A DNA stretch of 64,000 nt, taken from NCBI RefSeq assembly GCF_030685535.1, contig NZ_CP131599.1, positions 930,001-994,000 on the forward strand, read 5' to 3'. Position numbers and translations under genes: made by a program. This stretch comes from Photobacterium leiognathi (GTDB taxonomy: Bacteria > Pseudomonadota > Gammaproteobacteria > Enterobacterales > Vibrionaceae). Each line of letters opens with the position of its first letter. The stretch's first letter is position 1. Shown in pieces: positions 18,103 through 27,800 of this stretch. A model generated the notes under the pieces. That model was not told the origin of the DNA. It worked only from the letters and a program-made list of their open reading frames with translations, and did no database searches.

Positions 18103-19596
18103 TTATTCAGTAATAAGTCCTAAGCTTTTCAAATCCAAATATTGTTCAACAGCATCAGCAACACGATTAATCCCTTCTTCACGTATTGCGGCAAAATCAG
18201 GTGTTTCTATATCTGATAATCCAGCCCAAGCTAAGATTGCATCACAAGCTTGTTGTTGTTCAAAAATGCCATGCAAATAAGTACCAAAAACATGATTATC
18301 AATGCCTATTTTACCATCCATCTCTTTGTTACCATCAACCGCACTGGTTAATTCAATAGGTGCATCGTTCTTATTTATACCTGATGTAATACCCGCATGG
18401 ATCTCATAACCACTTACAGGAACAGTTAATTGTTGTGGTAAGCTCATCCAGCCAGATACTTGTTTTAAATGTTTATGCTTGGTGATCTCAGTGCTAATTG
18501 GTAGATAGCCTAAACCTTCTGACTCTCCTACCTCACCTTCAATCCCATATGGATCAGACACAACTTCACCTAACATCTGATATCCACCACAAATACCCAT
18601 AACTTTGCCACCGAAACGAAGGTGACGCTGTATTTGTTTATCCCAACCTTGTGATCGAAGATAAGCTAAATCACTACGGACACTTTTAGAGCCCGGAATA
18701 ATGATCAAATCAGCAGGGGGAATTGCTTGTCCTTTACCAACAAACTGCAAATTCACTTGTGGGTGCATACGCAGTGGATCAAAATCCGTATGGTTGCTAA
18801 TGCGGGTTAATACCGGAACAACAACGGTAATAGTGTTCTCTACTTTTTCAACTTGCTGAATATCAATGGCATCTTCTGCCTCTAGCATTAAACCGTGCAA
18901 GTATGGCAATACTCCAATCACAGGTTTACCTGTTTTCTGCTCTAACCAATCAAGCCCTGATTCCAGCAGTTTGATATCACCACGAAAACGGTTGATCACA
19001 AAGCCTTTTACCCTTGCTTGCTCTGATTCAGAAAGCAACGCTAAAGTGCCATACAAATGAGCAAATACGCCACCGCGATCAATATCAGCCACAATGATCA
19101 CAGGAATATCAGCTTCTTCAGCAAACCCCATATTCGCAACATCGTTTTCACGTAAGTTTATTTCAGCAGGGCTGCCAGCACCTTCAACGATCACTGTCTC
19201 GTATTCACGGGTCAGTAAATCGAACGATTCCATAATGGGTGCCATTACCACTTTTTTATAGCTGTTGTAGCCAATCGCATCCATGTCTTCGAGCGCTTTA
19301 CCCTGCACAATCACCTGTGCACCAACATCGGTATTTGGTTTTAATAACACTGGATTCATGTGCACAGTTGGTTCGATACCACAGGCATAGGCTTGTACTG
19401 CCTGAGCACGACCAATTTCGCCACCGTCTTTGGTTACAGCACTATTTAATGCCATGTTTTGTGATTTAAAAGGTGCAACACGGATCCCTTTTCTGGCTAG
19501 AACGCGGCAAATACCAGCAACAAGTACACTTTTCCCTGCATCTGAGGTAGTTCCTTGTACCATTAATGCACGTAAATTTGTTTTATATTTATCCAT
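18103..19596 (-). CDS. cobQ: Cobyric acid synthase (adenosylcobyrate synthase)
   Basis: A 497-residue enzyme that amidates adenosylcobyrinate a,c-diamide at four positions with glutamine and ATP, a middle step of adenosylcobalamin synthesis. The N-terminal dethiobiotin-synthetase-like domain has the nucleotide loop [16 protein letters not shown] (about residues 13-28). The C-terminal class I glutamine amidotransferase domain has the nucleophile in [13 protein letters not shown] (Cys at about 335) and the His in [10 protein letters not shown] (about 440). No other corrin gene is adjacent, so it may belong to a dispersed or partial pathway. No cobalamin riboswitch is visible upstream, and the ribosome site is weak. 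Confidence 0.95.
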   Translation of the reverse strand: MDKYKTNLRALMVQGTTSDAGKSVLVAGICRVLARKGIRVAPFKSQNMALNSAVTKDGGEIGRAQAVQAYACGIEPTVHMNPVLLKPNTDVGAQVIVQGKALEDMDAIGYNSYKKVVMAPIMESFDLLTREYETVIVEGAGSPAEINLRENDVANMGFAEEADIPVIIVADIDRGGVFAHLYGTLALLSESEQARVKGFVINRFRGDIKLLESGLDWLEQKTGKPVIGVLPYLHGLMLEAEDAIDIQQVEKVENTITVVVPVLTRISNHTDFDPLRMHPQVNLQFVGKGQAIPPADLIIIPGSKSVRSDLAYLRSQGWDKQIQRHLRFGGKVMGICGGYQMLGEVVSDPYGIEGEVGESEGLGYLPISTEITKHKHLKQVSGWMSLPQQLTVPVSGYEIHAGITSGINKNDAPIELTSAVDGNKEMDGKIGIDNHVFGTYLHGIFEQQQACDAILAWAGLSDIETPDFAAIREEGINRVADAVEQYLDLKSLGLITE

Positions 19597-19924
19597 TATT
19601 TTTGTGTCTCGTTTACTGGTAAAAATTAATCACTATAAGGCGGCCACTGCAATTGTGGTCAATCTTGGTTTCCATCATGATAAACCGTAATACGTACCCT
19701 TGCGGCGCATGACCAATTAATACAATGACATTTATACAGTATTTTGTGGGATTTCAAACACCATGCACAATAATTAACGCATTAGCTTGAATACGTACTA
19801 GCAAGCAATTTTTCTTTTATACTTTTTAAACCATGCTTTGGAAAGTTAGTAGTCAAAATGTTCTAATTTCTCACCTTCACGACAACTGTATTATGTTGAT
19901 ATAGCGAATTAACCTACAATCGAC
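19597..19924. other. Intergenic region between divergent cobQ and rhlE
   Basis: The stretch holds the divergent promoters. One short hairpin, GGCCAC / GTGGTC with one G-U pair, lies at 19641-19659. I looked for cobalamin-riboswitch features on the cobQ strand and found none. Confidence 0.4.
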
Positions 19925-20022
19925 TATAATATGCGACCATTTTTAACGGCAAGGTGATTACATTCATAAGCAACGACGTTTATGAATGTAATCGGCTTTA
20001 GCCGACAGTTTAGGAACAAAGC
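19925..20022 (+). promoter_or_regulatory. Promoter and hairpin leader of the RNA helicase gene
   Basis: A TATAAT at 19925-19930 is a likely -10 box, giving a leader of about 85 bases. The leader contains a 14-bp perfect inverted repeat (GATTACATTCATAA at 19956-19969, matching 19980-19993; loop of about 10 bases) followed directly by CGGC-TTTA-GCCG (19993-20004), then TTTAGGAACAAAGC and the ATG. Such stacked hairpins just ahead of a ribosome site suggest temperature- or autoregulatory control of the helicase. Confidence 0.6.
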
Positions 20023-21321
20023 ATGTCATTCTTATCACAGGGTTTTTCTCAAGATTTAGTTAAAGCATTAACTGAAATCGGTTACGAAAAACTGACTCCA
20101 GTGCAAGCAAAAGCAATCCCTCAAGCACGTCGTGGTGCAGATATCCTTGCACTTGCACAAACAGGTACAGGCAAAACTGCCGCTTTTTCACTACCTATTA
20201 TTCAAAAACTAATTGATACTCCAAAATCAAAAAGCCGTTTCAATGTGCGCGCATTAATTCTTGCGCCAACACGTGAACTGGCAGAGCAAATTGCAAACAA
20301 CATCAGCGATTACACTAAATACACTAGCATCACTTGTACTGCTGTTTTTGGTGGTAAAAAAATGTCGTCTCAAGAAAAACGCCTAGAGCAAGGCGTTGAT
20401 ATTCTGGTTGCTACACCAGGTCGTCTGATCGAGCACATGGAACTAAACAATGTTTCACTAGCAAACCTTGAGTTCCTTGTATTTGATGAAGCAGACCGTA
20501 TGTTAGATATGGGCTTTATCGGTGCTATTCGCGTGATCCTTGACGATATCCGCACTAAACCACAGACCATGCTGTTCTCTGCAACGTCTTCTGCGCAAAT
20601 GAACGCACTAGCTGCTGATATTCTTCACAAACCACAACGTATTACGGTAACCCCTGAAAACAGTACAGCTGATACCGTATCTCACGTGGTTTACCCTGTT
20701 GATGAAGAACGTAAAACGGAATTACTGTCTGAATTAATCGGTAAGAAGAACTGGAGACAAGTTCTTGTTTTCGTTAACTACAAAGAAACAGCTAACCAAC
20801 TGGTTAAAGAGCTTAAACTAGACGGTATCAAAGCGGTACTTTGTCACGGTGATAAAGCACAGAGTGCGCGTCGTCGTGCTCTAGAAGAGTTCAAAGAAGG
20901 TAAAGCACGTGTAATGGTAGCAACAGAAGTCGCTGCTCGTGGTCTTGATATCCAAAACCTGCCGTATGTTGTTAACTACGACATGCCTTTCCTTGCTGAA
21001 GACTACGTTCACCGTATTGGTCGTACAGGTCGTGCGGGACAAAAAGGTAATGCGATTTCTTTTGTTAGCCGTGAAGAAGAGTTAACACTAGTGCAAATTG
21101 AACGCTTGATCGGTCAACGTATCCACCGTGTTCAATTAATCGGTTATGAGCCAAAGAGCCGTGATGCATTACTAGAGCGTATGCATTCAAAGCCAGCATT
21201 TAGTCAACGTGAAGGCCGTAAGAATAACCCGACACAAGACCAATCTGCTGCTGAGCGTCGTGCACGTCTTCGTCGAGCTATCAATAACAAAGCAACTAAG
21301 ATCACTTCTCTAAAGAAATAA
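20023..21321 (+). CDS. rhlE: DEAD-box ATP-dependent RNA helicase, RhlE type
   Basis: A 432-residue DEAD-box helicase. Motifs in order: Q motif (F at about 4, GYEKLTPVQAKAIP), motif I AQTGTGKT (about 46-53), Ia PTRELAEQI, Ib TPGRL, II DEAD (about 153-156), III SATSS, IV VFVNYK, V ARGLDI, VI HRIGRTGRAG (about 329-338). The C-terminal tail (about 385-432) is basic (RAGRKNNP..., RRARLRRAI) and probably binds RNA. RhlE proteins remodel RNA in ribosome assembly and mRNA decay, often in the cold. Its leader has two stacked hairpins. Confidence 0.92.
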   Translation: MSFLSQGFSQDLVKALTEIGYEKLTPVQAKAIPQARRGADILALAQTGTGKTAAFSLPIIQKLIDTPKSKSRFNVRALILAPTRELAEQIANNISDYTKYTSITCTAVFGGKKMSSQEKRLEQGVDILVATPGRLIEHMELNNVSLANLEFLVFDEADRMLDMGFIGAIRVILDDIRTKPQTMLFSATSSAQMNALAADILHKPQRITVTPENSTADTVSHVVYPVDEERKTELLSELIGKKNWRQVLVFVNYKETANQLVKELKLDGIKAVLCHGDKAQSARRRALEEFKEGKARVMVATEVAARGLDIQNLPYVVNYDMPFLAEDYVHRIGRTGRAGQKGNAISFVSREEELTLVQIERLIGQRIHRVQLIGYEPKSRDALLERMHSKPAFSQREGRKNNPTQDQSAAERRARLRRAINNKATKITSLKK

Positions 21322-21345
21322 TCTTTAAAGCTAATCCAATAAATC

Positions 21346-21370
21346 AAAGCCGAGCAATTTGCTCGGCTTT
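21346..21370. terminator. Terminator after the helicase gene
   Basis: A 10-bp stem (AAAGCCGAGC / GCTCGGCTTT) with a 5-base loop is followed by GTTGTTTT. It lies between convergent genes. Confidence 0.9.
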
Positions 21371-21400
21371 GTTGTTTTAGTCAAATAAAATCACCAATAA

Positions 21401-22423
21401 CTATGGCAATGTGCGTCGTTGCGCTGGTGTTGGGTAAATCTGACACCAATCATTCTTCATATCAACAACCTGCCATTTATTCGCTTTGGCAGCATCCATT
21501 AACGCAGGCGTAAACTTACCTTCAAATGAGTTCGCATCGTATGCCCATTCACGTTTGGCATCTGTATGGTGAATTAACATCCCAAGACTTGCTCCTTTCT
21601 GCGATGTCGTCCATTTCAACATGGCTTTATCACCTGTTGAATTACCAATAGCAAGGATCGGACGTTTACCGATAATAGTTTCAATATTAATGGCTTTTTG
21701 TGGCCCATCATTGATGTAAACCAGCTTGCTATTCTTCTCTAGTTCACCATCTTTATAAGTATAACCAAACGTTGTACCAATCACGTTTTGTGCTGGAATA
21801 TGATAAATCGCTTCACTCCAAGGCTTTACAAACGCACTACCAGCACCAGTAACAATAAACACATCAAATTGATGAGCATGTAGGTAATCAATCAATTCAA
21901 TCATCGGCTGGAACACCAACGCAGTATATGGACGTTTAAAGCGTGGTGACTGATGTTCTTTCAGCCAATTGATCACATCTTGATTATACTGCTCAGGCGT
22001 CATATTAGATTGTGATGTTTCTAAAATTGGCAGTAATGCTGCCCACCCTTTTTTAAAGATCGCATTAGTATTATTGTCTAATACCCAACTATAAGGTGTT
22101 TGTGTTTTCCACTCTGGATGTTTGACACTTTTCTTTTTGATCTGATCAAAAGCAAATAAGAACTGGGTATAAGTCGGCTTTTCAGACCATAACGTGCCAT
22201 CATTATCGATAACAGCAATACGATCACTTGGCTTCACATAATCTTTGCTGCCTTTGTTTGTCACATTATCGACAAAATTTAATAATGCTGTTCTAGGCTG
22301 ACTCTTCGCCCATAATGGTAGAGCTTGTGTGTCACTATTACATTCCATACTCACGGCTGAAAATGAAAATAGCGATAAACACACGCCCATTAAACCCGCG
22401 ATAATTACTTTGTTACTTTTCAC
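21401..22423 (-). CDS. Periplasmic HAD-family phosphatase-like protein
   Basis: A 340-residue HAD hydrolase with an N-terminal signal sequence (KSNKVIIAGLMGVCLSLFSF, then SAVSMEC). Motif I is IAVIDNDGTLWS (DNDGT, about residues 69-80), motif II VFIVTGAGSAF, motif III/IV IGKRPILAIGNSTGDKAML (GNSTGD). It is most like phosphoserine-phosphatase-type HAD proteins predicted to act in the periplasm; the substrate is unknown. GTG at 22423 is preferred to TTG at 22435 because GGA lies 8 bases ahead. It is downstream of fabY but separated by a terminator hairpin. Confidence 0.82.
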   Translation of the reverse strand: MKSNKVIIAGLMGVCLSLFSFSAVSMECNSDTQALPLWAKSQPRTALLNFVDNVTNKGSKDYVKPSDRIAVIDNDGTLWSEKPTYTQFLFAFDQIKKKSVKHPEWKTQTPYSWVLDNNTNAIFKKGWAALLPILETSQSNMTPEQYNQDVINWLKEHQSPRFKRPYTALVFQPMIELIDYLHAHQFDVFIVTGAGSAFVKPWSEAIYHIPAQNVIGTTFGYTYKDGELEKNSKLVYINDGPQKAINIETIIGKRPILAIGNSTGDKAMLKWTTSQKGASLGMLIHHTDAKREWAYDANSFEGKFTPALMDAAKANKWQVVDMKNDWCQIYPTPAQRRTLP

Positions 22424-22441
22424 GTTAAAATCCAAAATACA

Positions 22442-22473
22442 AAAAGGGGTAAGTCAAATAATAACTTACCCCT
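22442..22473 (-). terminator. Terminator after fabY
   Basis: On the minus strand the stem AGGGGTAAGT / ACTTACCCCT is followed by TTTTTGTATTTTGG. Confidence 0.87.
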
Positions 22474-22498
22474 CTATAATTGCTATAAAATATACCTA

Positions 22499-24349
22499 TT
22501 AACGATACTCTGAGTATGGATTTTCTGCACTAAGTTCAATTGCTTGCTCAAACTCAGATAACTGAAGAGACTCTTGAGTCATAGTTACAGAGTTTTCATC
22601 CATTACCGCTTCACCAAAGTAATAACGAATTTTCTCATCACCATGACACGCTGCTTTATCATTAGCAGCTGTAATCTCTGATATAGCTTGGTTACGTTGA
22701 TGGTAACTTGCCATCACATCATCACCGTATTTCGCACCAAGCATCTCAATCGTTTGAGCAGGTGACAACACTAAGCCTGTGGCGTTATTTCCGCCAAAAC
22801 CTTTAGCATTTAAGATCACAGCTCTGTAATCTAGCCCTTTATCACCAGCAAATTGGTGATCCATCAAGATATTTAAGTTTGAACGATGAACATCATCAGC
22901 AATGTGATCGATGGTTTTAATGCCCGGGATCCAGCCATGCTGCCATACACCTAACGATGCCACTAACTGATCACCTGCAGCAGCACTCATTGAGTGACCG
23001 ACATACGATTTAATTGCCGTAACAGGCCAGTTATCAATCTTAAAGGTTTTTGCTACTTCATTAAGAATGTGGCTTTCAGTAACACGGTTTTGTGGCGTAC
23101 CAGTACCATGTGCTTGAACGAATGTTTGCTTAACGCCCTCTTCACCCAAAATCGCTTTCGCCAGTGCTGTCGCTTTTGCCACAGTGACATAGTTGCCTAC
23201 ACCCGGTGCTGAGATCGATTTCTTGTTTGCATCTGCATTTACAAATACATCTGCAACCGATCCATAAATGTTTGCGCCAAGTTTTAACGCTAATTCATCA
23301 TCCATTAGCACAACAAACTGTGCTGACTCAGCCATGGTAAAACCAGCATTTGCGGAGAATGGACGGCAAGCACGGCGATTATCAACTACATCGCTATTAT
23401 CAAGTGCTTTAAGCTGAGCATCTTCTGCTAGTGCACCCATAACACGGAAACCTTCCATGATCTCAGGGATCACTGGTGCTTCCGCATTGCCCACAATCAC
23501 CACTTTTGATTTGCCGTGTTGAATGTCGTACATACCTTGACGAAGGTTATATAAGAATGTGGCACATGCGCCCATGTTGGTACCGGTTGTACCGACACTG
23601 TTAATGACATAGCCATTGATAAAATCAGCAGGCATTTCAGCAAGCGATAACGCCATCATTTTAGAGCTAACTCGTCCACCAGTAAGGTGCGCAGCTAACA
23701 TGCCACCTAGCGAGTTATCATCAATCTGGGCTAAACCACTACCAGCATAAACAGAGACTTCATCAGGCTTGATATGGCGTAAGATTTCATCCCACTCAAC
23801 ACCTAAAGAGTTAAGCGCGTCAGATGCACCGTAAATCGTTAAACTTAAACCACGAGGATGGAAACGAGAGTTATATAAAGAAGCAGGATTAAAGCCAGCA
23901 GGAATATTACCACCACTGGTCACAGGAAAAGCGACACGATCTTCAATCAGAGCATCAAGATTACCATTAACGGTGATGTGAACCTTGCTGCCCTCTTCTA
24001 CAACTTCCCAGTTATCTGGAATTTTTGTTGGCAGTTTAGACTTACGTAAAGTAAAACAAATCTTATCGTTGTCAGTATTTAAATTAGCTTTGTATTGGTA
24101 CAGCAGGTTATCAGGATCAAATGAATCAATGCGGCGCACAAAAGTGCTTGCTTTAATTGCTTCAATGATCTCTTCGGTGATCGACTCTTGCGTATTTAGT
24201 CCCATACGAGCAGCAAGATCTTGCCATGTTGATTGCATAACTTGCTCTGAAAGCACATCAGCAACCATTAGTTTATAACTATGAAAACCTGAGCTACGGC
24301 CCGCGGCATTAATGCCACCTAAACCAACAATCAGCGGTAACTTTGCCAT
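22499..24349 (-). CDS. fabY: Beta-ketoacyl-ACP synthase, FabY type
   Basis: A 616-residue condensing enzyme. The opening (LPLIVGLGGINAAGRSSGFH) and length match the FabY class described in Pseudomonas aeruginosa, which can replace FabH in starting fatty-acid chains from acetyl-CoA. The Cys-His-His triad of the thiolase fold is visible: nucleophile in GACATFL (about residue 260), histidines in QAHGTGTPQNR (about 414) and YVGHSMSAAAGDQ (about 450). It is much longer than FabB/FabF (about 410 residues) because of extra N-terminal and C-terminal parts. It is divergent from the GlxA-type regulator, with which a regulatory link is possible but unproven. Confidence 0.9.
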   Translation of the reverse strand: MAKLPLIVGLGGINAAGRSSGFHSYKLMVADVLSEQVMQSTWQDLAARMGLNTQESITEEIIEAIKASTFVRRIDSFDPDNLLYQYKANLNTDNDKICFTLRKSKLPTKIPDNWEVVEEGSKVHITVNGNLDALIEDRVAFPVTSGGNIPAGFNPASLYNSRFHPRGLSLTIYGASDALNSLGVEWDEILRHIKPDEVSVYAGSGLAQIDDNSLGGMLAAHLTGGRVSSKMMALSLAEMPADFINGYVINSVGTTGTNMGACATFLYNLRQGMYDIQHGKSKVVIVGNAEAPVIPEIMEGFRVMGALAEDAQLKALDNSDVVDNRRACRPFSANAGFTMAESAQFVVLMDDELALKLGANIYGSVADVFVNADANKKSISAPGVGNYVTVAKATALAKAILGEEGVKQTFVQAHGTGTPQNRVTESHILNEVAKTFKIDNWPVTAIKSYVGHSMSAAAGDQLVASLGVWQHGWIPGIKTIDHIADDVHRSNLNILMDHQFAGDKGLDYRAVILNAKGFGGNNATGLVLSPAQTIEMLGAKYGDDVMASYHQRNQAISEITAANDKAACHGDEKIRYYFGEAVMDENSVTMTQESLQLSEFEQAIELSAENPYSEYR

Positions 24350-24505
24350 TTAAAATCCCTGACTCTTATTTAAACACTGTTTTAAAACAGAATAACAGCA
24401 TTACAGTGTTTATCACCTTTAATTTATGCCAAAATAACTGCCATATATGCCAATTTGATAATCAACTATCTGCATTACTAATATATTGCTCACAAAGAGA
24501 AAGGT

Positions 24506-25483
24506 ATGAAAATAGGATTCGTGCTCTATCATCGTGCTTTGATCACAGGAATTTCGCTTAGTGCGGAAATGCTGACCAGTGCCGCCAGTTTACGTGATCG
24601 AAAAAGTCAAAAAGCAGACCCTTTTGAGATAAAAGTCGTTGCTCCTAGCCTTACTTCCCCCAAACTAACAGCAGGTATTCGTATTCAGCCTGATATTACT
24701 TTTGCTAATGCTGATACCTTTGATGTCATCATCTTACCGCCTATGTGGGGCAACCCTTTAGCCTCATTAACCAAACATCCTGAGATACCAAAATGGCTAA
24801 TTAATCAATACCACAATGGCGCAAAGATCATTGCAACAGGAACTGGGGTTCTATGGCTGGCAGAAACAGGGCTGCTTGATGATCAAACCGCAACAACCCA
24901 TTGGTATTTCTATGAAAAATTCTCGCAGCTATACCCCAAAGTCAGGCTTAATAAACAAGCTTCGATAACCTCTGCAAACGGGCTTTATTGCACTGAGAGT
25001 ATCAACTCACAAACGGAAATGGTGCTGTATTTTATTACCAATAATTTTGGTCAGAAAATCGCTAAGATCATTGAAACCCATTACGGACATGAGATCAGTA
25101 AATCCGATCATCAGCCTTTTTATGAGATTGGTGGACAAGTACAGTTCGATGAATCCATTGCCGTTGCGCAAGACTGGATCAGATTAAATATCAGTAATCC
25201 TATTACGGCAAAAAGTATGGCTGAACATTGCCAATTACCACTGAGAACATTCAATCGTAAATTTAAAGATCAAGTCGGCCTTGCACCGCATCAATACCTG
25301 CAAAAAATACGTATGAAAACAGCCAAAGAGCTATTACGTGATTTTGGTATGTCTATAAACGAGGTATCCGAACAAGTAGGCTATAAAGATGCATATCACT
25401 TCTCTACTCGCTTTAAAAATGAGTTTGACGTTACACCCAGTGAATATCGAAAAATGGTAAAAGCTAAAACATATAATGCTTAA
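24506..25483 (+). CDS. GlxA-family transcriptional regulator (DJ-1/PfpI + AraC HTH)
   Basis: A 325-residue regulator with an N-terminal DJ-1/PfpI-like domain (about residues 1-185, IILPPMWGNP, IATGTGVLWLAETGLLD, where the usual nucleophilic Cys is a glycine/threonine so it is probably a binding domain) and a C-terminal AraC DNA-binding domain (about 225-318, with MAEHCQLPLRTFNRKFKDQ and VSEQVGYKDAYHFSTRFK, the two helix-turn-helices). GlxA-type regulators respond to amino-acid-like or osmolyte compounds. It is divergent from fabY across 157 bases. GAAAGGT lies directly before the ATG. Confidence 0.9.
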   Translation: MKIGFVLYHRALITGISLSAEMLTSAASLRDRKSQKADPFEIKVVAPSLTSPKLTAGIRIQPDITFANADTFDVIILPPMWGNPLASLTKHPEIPKWLINQYHNGAKIIATGTGVLWLAETGLLDDQTATTHWYFYEKFSQLYPKVRLNKQASITSANGLYCTESINSQTEMVLYFITNNFGQKIAKIIETHYGHEISKSDHQPFYEIGGQVQFDESIAVAQDWIRLNISNPITAKSMAEHCQLPLRTFNRKFKDQVGLAPHQYLQKIRMKTAKELLRDFGMSINEVSEQVGYKDAYHFSTRFKNEFDVTPSEYRKMVKAKTYNA

Positions 25484-25494
25484 TGAAATAAAAC

Positions 25495-25525
25495 AAAGGC
25501 CAAGTGCATAACACTTAGCCTTTTC
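25495..25525. terminator. Terminator between the GlxA regulator and the L,D-transpeptidase
   Basis: The imperfect stem AAAGGC-C-AAGTG / CACTT-A-GCCTTT, loop CATAA, is followed by TTCG. It lies between convergent genes. Confidence 0.78.
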
Positions 25526-25569
25526 GTGTGCTTAATTCGCTGTTTGTCTTGTTAAACTAAACGTACCAC

Positions 25570-27279
25570 TTAGCTACTTTGACCGTTCAGAGCCAACTTA
25601 ATACGCTCATGAGTACGGTAGTTTGGAATCGAAATAAACTGATTATTAATTGGTTTAGTTCGAGGGTTATCGTAACCGTAAATATCAGGACGCATCGCTA
25701 GCTGACCATCCGGTGTTACCCAAGACGTTAAGTAAGCCACATCCAGATCCACATGCTTCTTCAAACCAATCTCACGGTGCTTATTGGAATTAATCATATC
25801 GTCGACAGAAGGCAAATTCGGCATATTTTGATAAGACAAAATAAGTTTTGCCATCTCACGAGGCTTTTGTACACGCATACAGCCAGAGCTTAAATCACGC
25901 TGACGACGTTTAAACAACGGATACTCTGATTGCTCTTCATCGTGCATATACACAGAGAACGAATCAGGCATCAAGAACGCCACACGACCGAGTGCGTTTT
26001 CAGGGCCGGGATCTTGACGGAACTCATGCGGGAATGTCTTCGGATTCACCGTTGCCCAATTAATCGAACTTGGTGGCACAACAGAGCGATCACTCCAACT
26101 GTTAATCACATCCATATGGTTACGCTGTAAGAAATTAGGATTCGCCTTAGCCGATGGAATTGTGTTCTGCACTTTAATAGTTTCAGGCACATACCAGTAA
26201 GGGTTAATCACAACCGTATTAATGTATGACTGGAACAAGTTCGTTGGGCGTTTTGGCATCCCGTCAATAATGTCCGACTCGAACACAGGTTTTTGATTCT
26301 CGTATAGCGTCATTGTGTAATCAGGAATGTTCACAATAATTTGTGGATCATCCCCTTCCAACTGAGCAAAACGCTCACGCTGTAAGTTCAATGCCGCAAT
26401 ACGTGCCAAGCTCGAATATGGGCGAGTTAATTGCCCCACCACTTCATGCCCGATAATACCATCAGCCTTTAAGCCATAATTCGTTTCAAAGGCTTTGATC
26501 GCTTGGTTCATAACACCAGTATTGATGATTTTCTTCTGTGCAATCACTTGTTGATACTGCGGCTGAGTTAAATACCCCAAATTCCACAGCACTGTTGCCA
26601 CATCACTACCATAAGGAATGGTTTCACCCGGTAAAACCGCCTTAGCGAAGTGAACGTTATCGGCATCAAGCGGGTTAGCTGGCAAGCTTAACAGGTGGTT
26701 AATTACCCCCATTGTTGGAACAAATTGCGAAGAAGGCAGAAGAGAATTGATCTTTTGTACCGTTAATGGGAAATAACTCTGTGCCATTTGCAGCGTTAAC
26801 GGCGCTAATGTCACGCGTTTTGAATTGTACAATGGACGCGGATCTTGCATTAACTGATGCACATAATCGATATAAACCAAGTAAGTATCGGTTAATAACA
26901 GATCAAAGCCACGTTCATCACGCTGTGTTTTTAAATTCTTTAATTCATCTAAACGCTGCTGCATTCCCGGCAGTGTTTTAGAATCAGCCACCGCTTGTAA
27001 TTGCGGCATAATCGCATTCACTAACGCAGGATCTAACCAATATGGCATAAAGTTATTATCAGCATACAGCGCATCTAAAATCTTGTCGTTGCACACTTTA
27101 GTCATCGCATTCGGAGACAAAGACGCCGTGCTCTTAACCGTAACACCATCTAATACATGCCAATCCAGATCCGTCTTTGCCCCACTCTCAGCAGCCAAAG
27201 CCGAACCACAGGTCAATAATGCCGAAATGGTCATTACCGAGCGAATTACTGTATTTATCTTTTTACGACTAAATTTCAT
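25570..27279 (-). CDS. L,D-transpeptidase, YcbB/LdtD type
   Basis: A 569-residue periplasmic enzyme that makes 3-3 (diaminopimelate-diaminopimelate) cross-links in peptidoglycan. It has an N-terminal signal sequence (VIRSVMTISALLTCGSALAAE, cleaved after about residue 30). A scaffold and peptidoglycan-binding-like region (MNQAIKAFETNYGLKADGII, about 254-273) comes before the YkuD catalytic domain (about 315-510). The active site is SSGCMRVQKP, with the nucleophile cysteine at about residue 465, preceded by a histidine in YMHDEE. The overall layout matches E. coli LdtD/YcbB. A palindrome lies 43-72 bases upstream of its start. Confidence 0.9.
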   Translation of the reverse strand: MKFSRKKINTVIRSVMTISALLTCGSALAAESGAKTDLDWHVLDGVTVKSTASLSPNAMTKVCNDKILDALYADNNFMPYWLDPALVNAIMPQLQAVADSKTLPGMQQRLDELKNLKTQRDERGFDLLLTDTYLVYIDYVHQLMQDPRPLYNSKRVTLAPLTLQMAQSYFPLTVQKINSLLPSSQFVPTMGVINHLLSLPANPLDADNVHFAKAVLPGETIPYGSDVATVLWNLGYLTQPQYQQVIAQKKIINTGVMNQAIKAFETNYGLKADGIIGHEVVGQLTRPYSSLARIAALNLQRERFAQLEGDDPQIIVNIPDYTMTLYENQKPVFESDIIDGMPKRPTNLFQSYINTVVINPYWYVPETIKVQNTIPSAKANPNFLQRNHMDVINSWSDRSVVPPSSINWATVNPKTFPHEFRQDPGPENALGRVAFLMPDSFSVYMHDEEQSEYPLFKRRQRDLSSGCMRVQKPREMAKLILSYQNMPNLPSVDDMINSNKHREIGLKKHVDLDVAYLTSWVTPDGQLAMRPDIYGYDNPRTKPINNQFISIPNYRTHERIKLALNGQSS

Positions 27280-27800
27280 CTAACGTTCCTTATCTAAAAA
27301 AGCATGCTTTTCTAGAATCAAGATCATCCACTATTAATAGTGATAATGATCTCAAAAATAACTAATGGACGTAATCTATGCTAAAAAACGATACGTGAAA
27401 ATATCAGTTTCGGAATATTAAATTTTATATGAACTTTGTTCGATTGAGATTTGTAAATGAATTGCTGCAATAATACTGATGAGTTGTTTATTTTATTTAA
27501 AATAATGTTTTATTTGAATAAGCATGGGGTAGAGGATAAAAAATTAAAATCCGTATTTAAGGATATTGCTATATAACGAGCCACGGTGAGTTTATCGTTT
27601 TAACTCATTTCTGATTAAAGATCATTTCTTACTTTCTACATTTCAAATAAACACTTTGAAACAAAATAATACAATCAAGCTTATGATATTTATGAATTAA
27701 ATTGATTATCATTATCTAGTTTTATGGGCATTCTTTTATGTAAGAGTAAGAATGTTTGTTAATAAGCTATTAGTATTATTTTTAAGCTAAGAGGTAAATA
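27280..27800. promoter_or_regulatory. 521-base divergent intergenic region with operator-like palindrome and Fur-like site
   Basis: Near the L,D-transpeptidase start lies CACTATTAATAGTG (27329-27342), a perfect 14-bp palindrome, inside GATCAT (27322-27327) and ATGATC (27346-27351). Near the kinase start, at 27698-27716, a site with 15 of 19 matches to the Fur consensus (xAAATT-GATTAT-C-ATTATC pattern) lies 85 bases before the TTG. In such AT-rich DNA the Fur match is weak evidence. No gene is seen in the middle. Confidence 0.5.

Noticed and set aside
19597..20022. Cobalamin riboswitch upstream of cobQ
   Set aside because: The only relevant dyad is a six-pair hairpin around 19641-19659. The conserved B12-box and the long peripheral core were not found on the cobQ strand.
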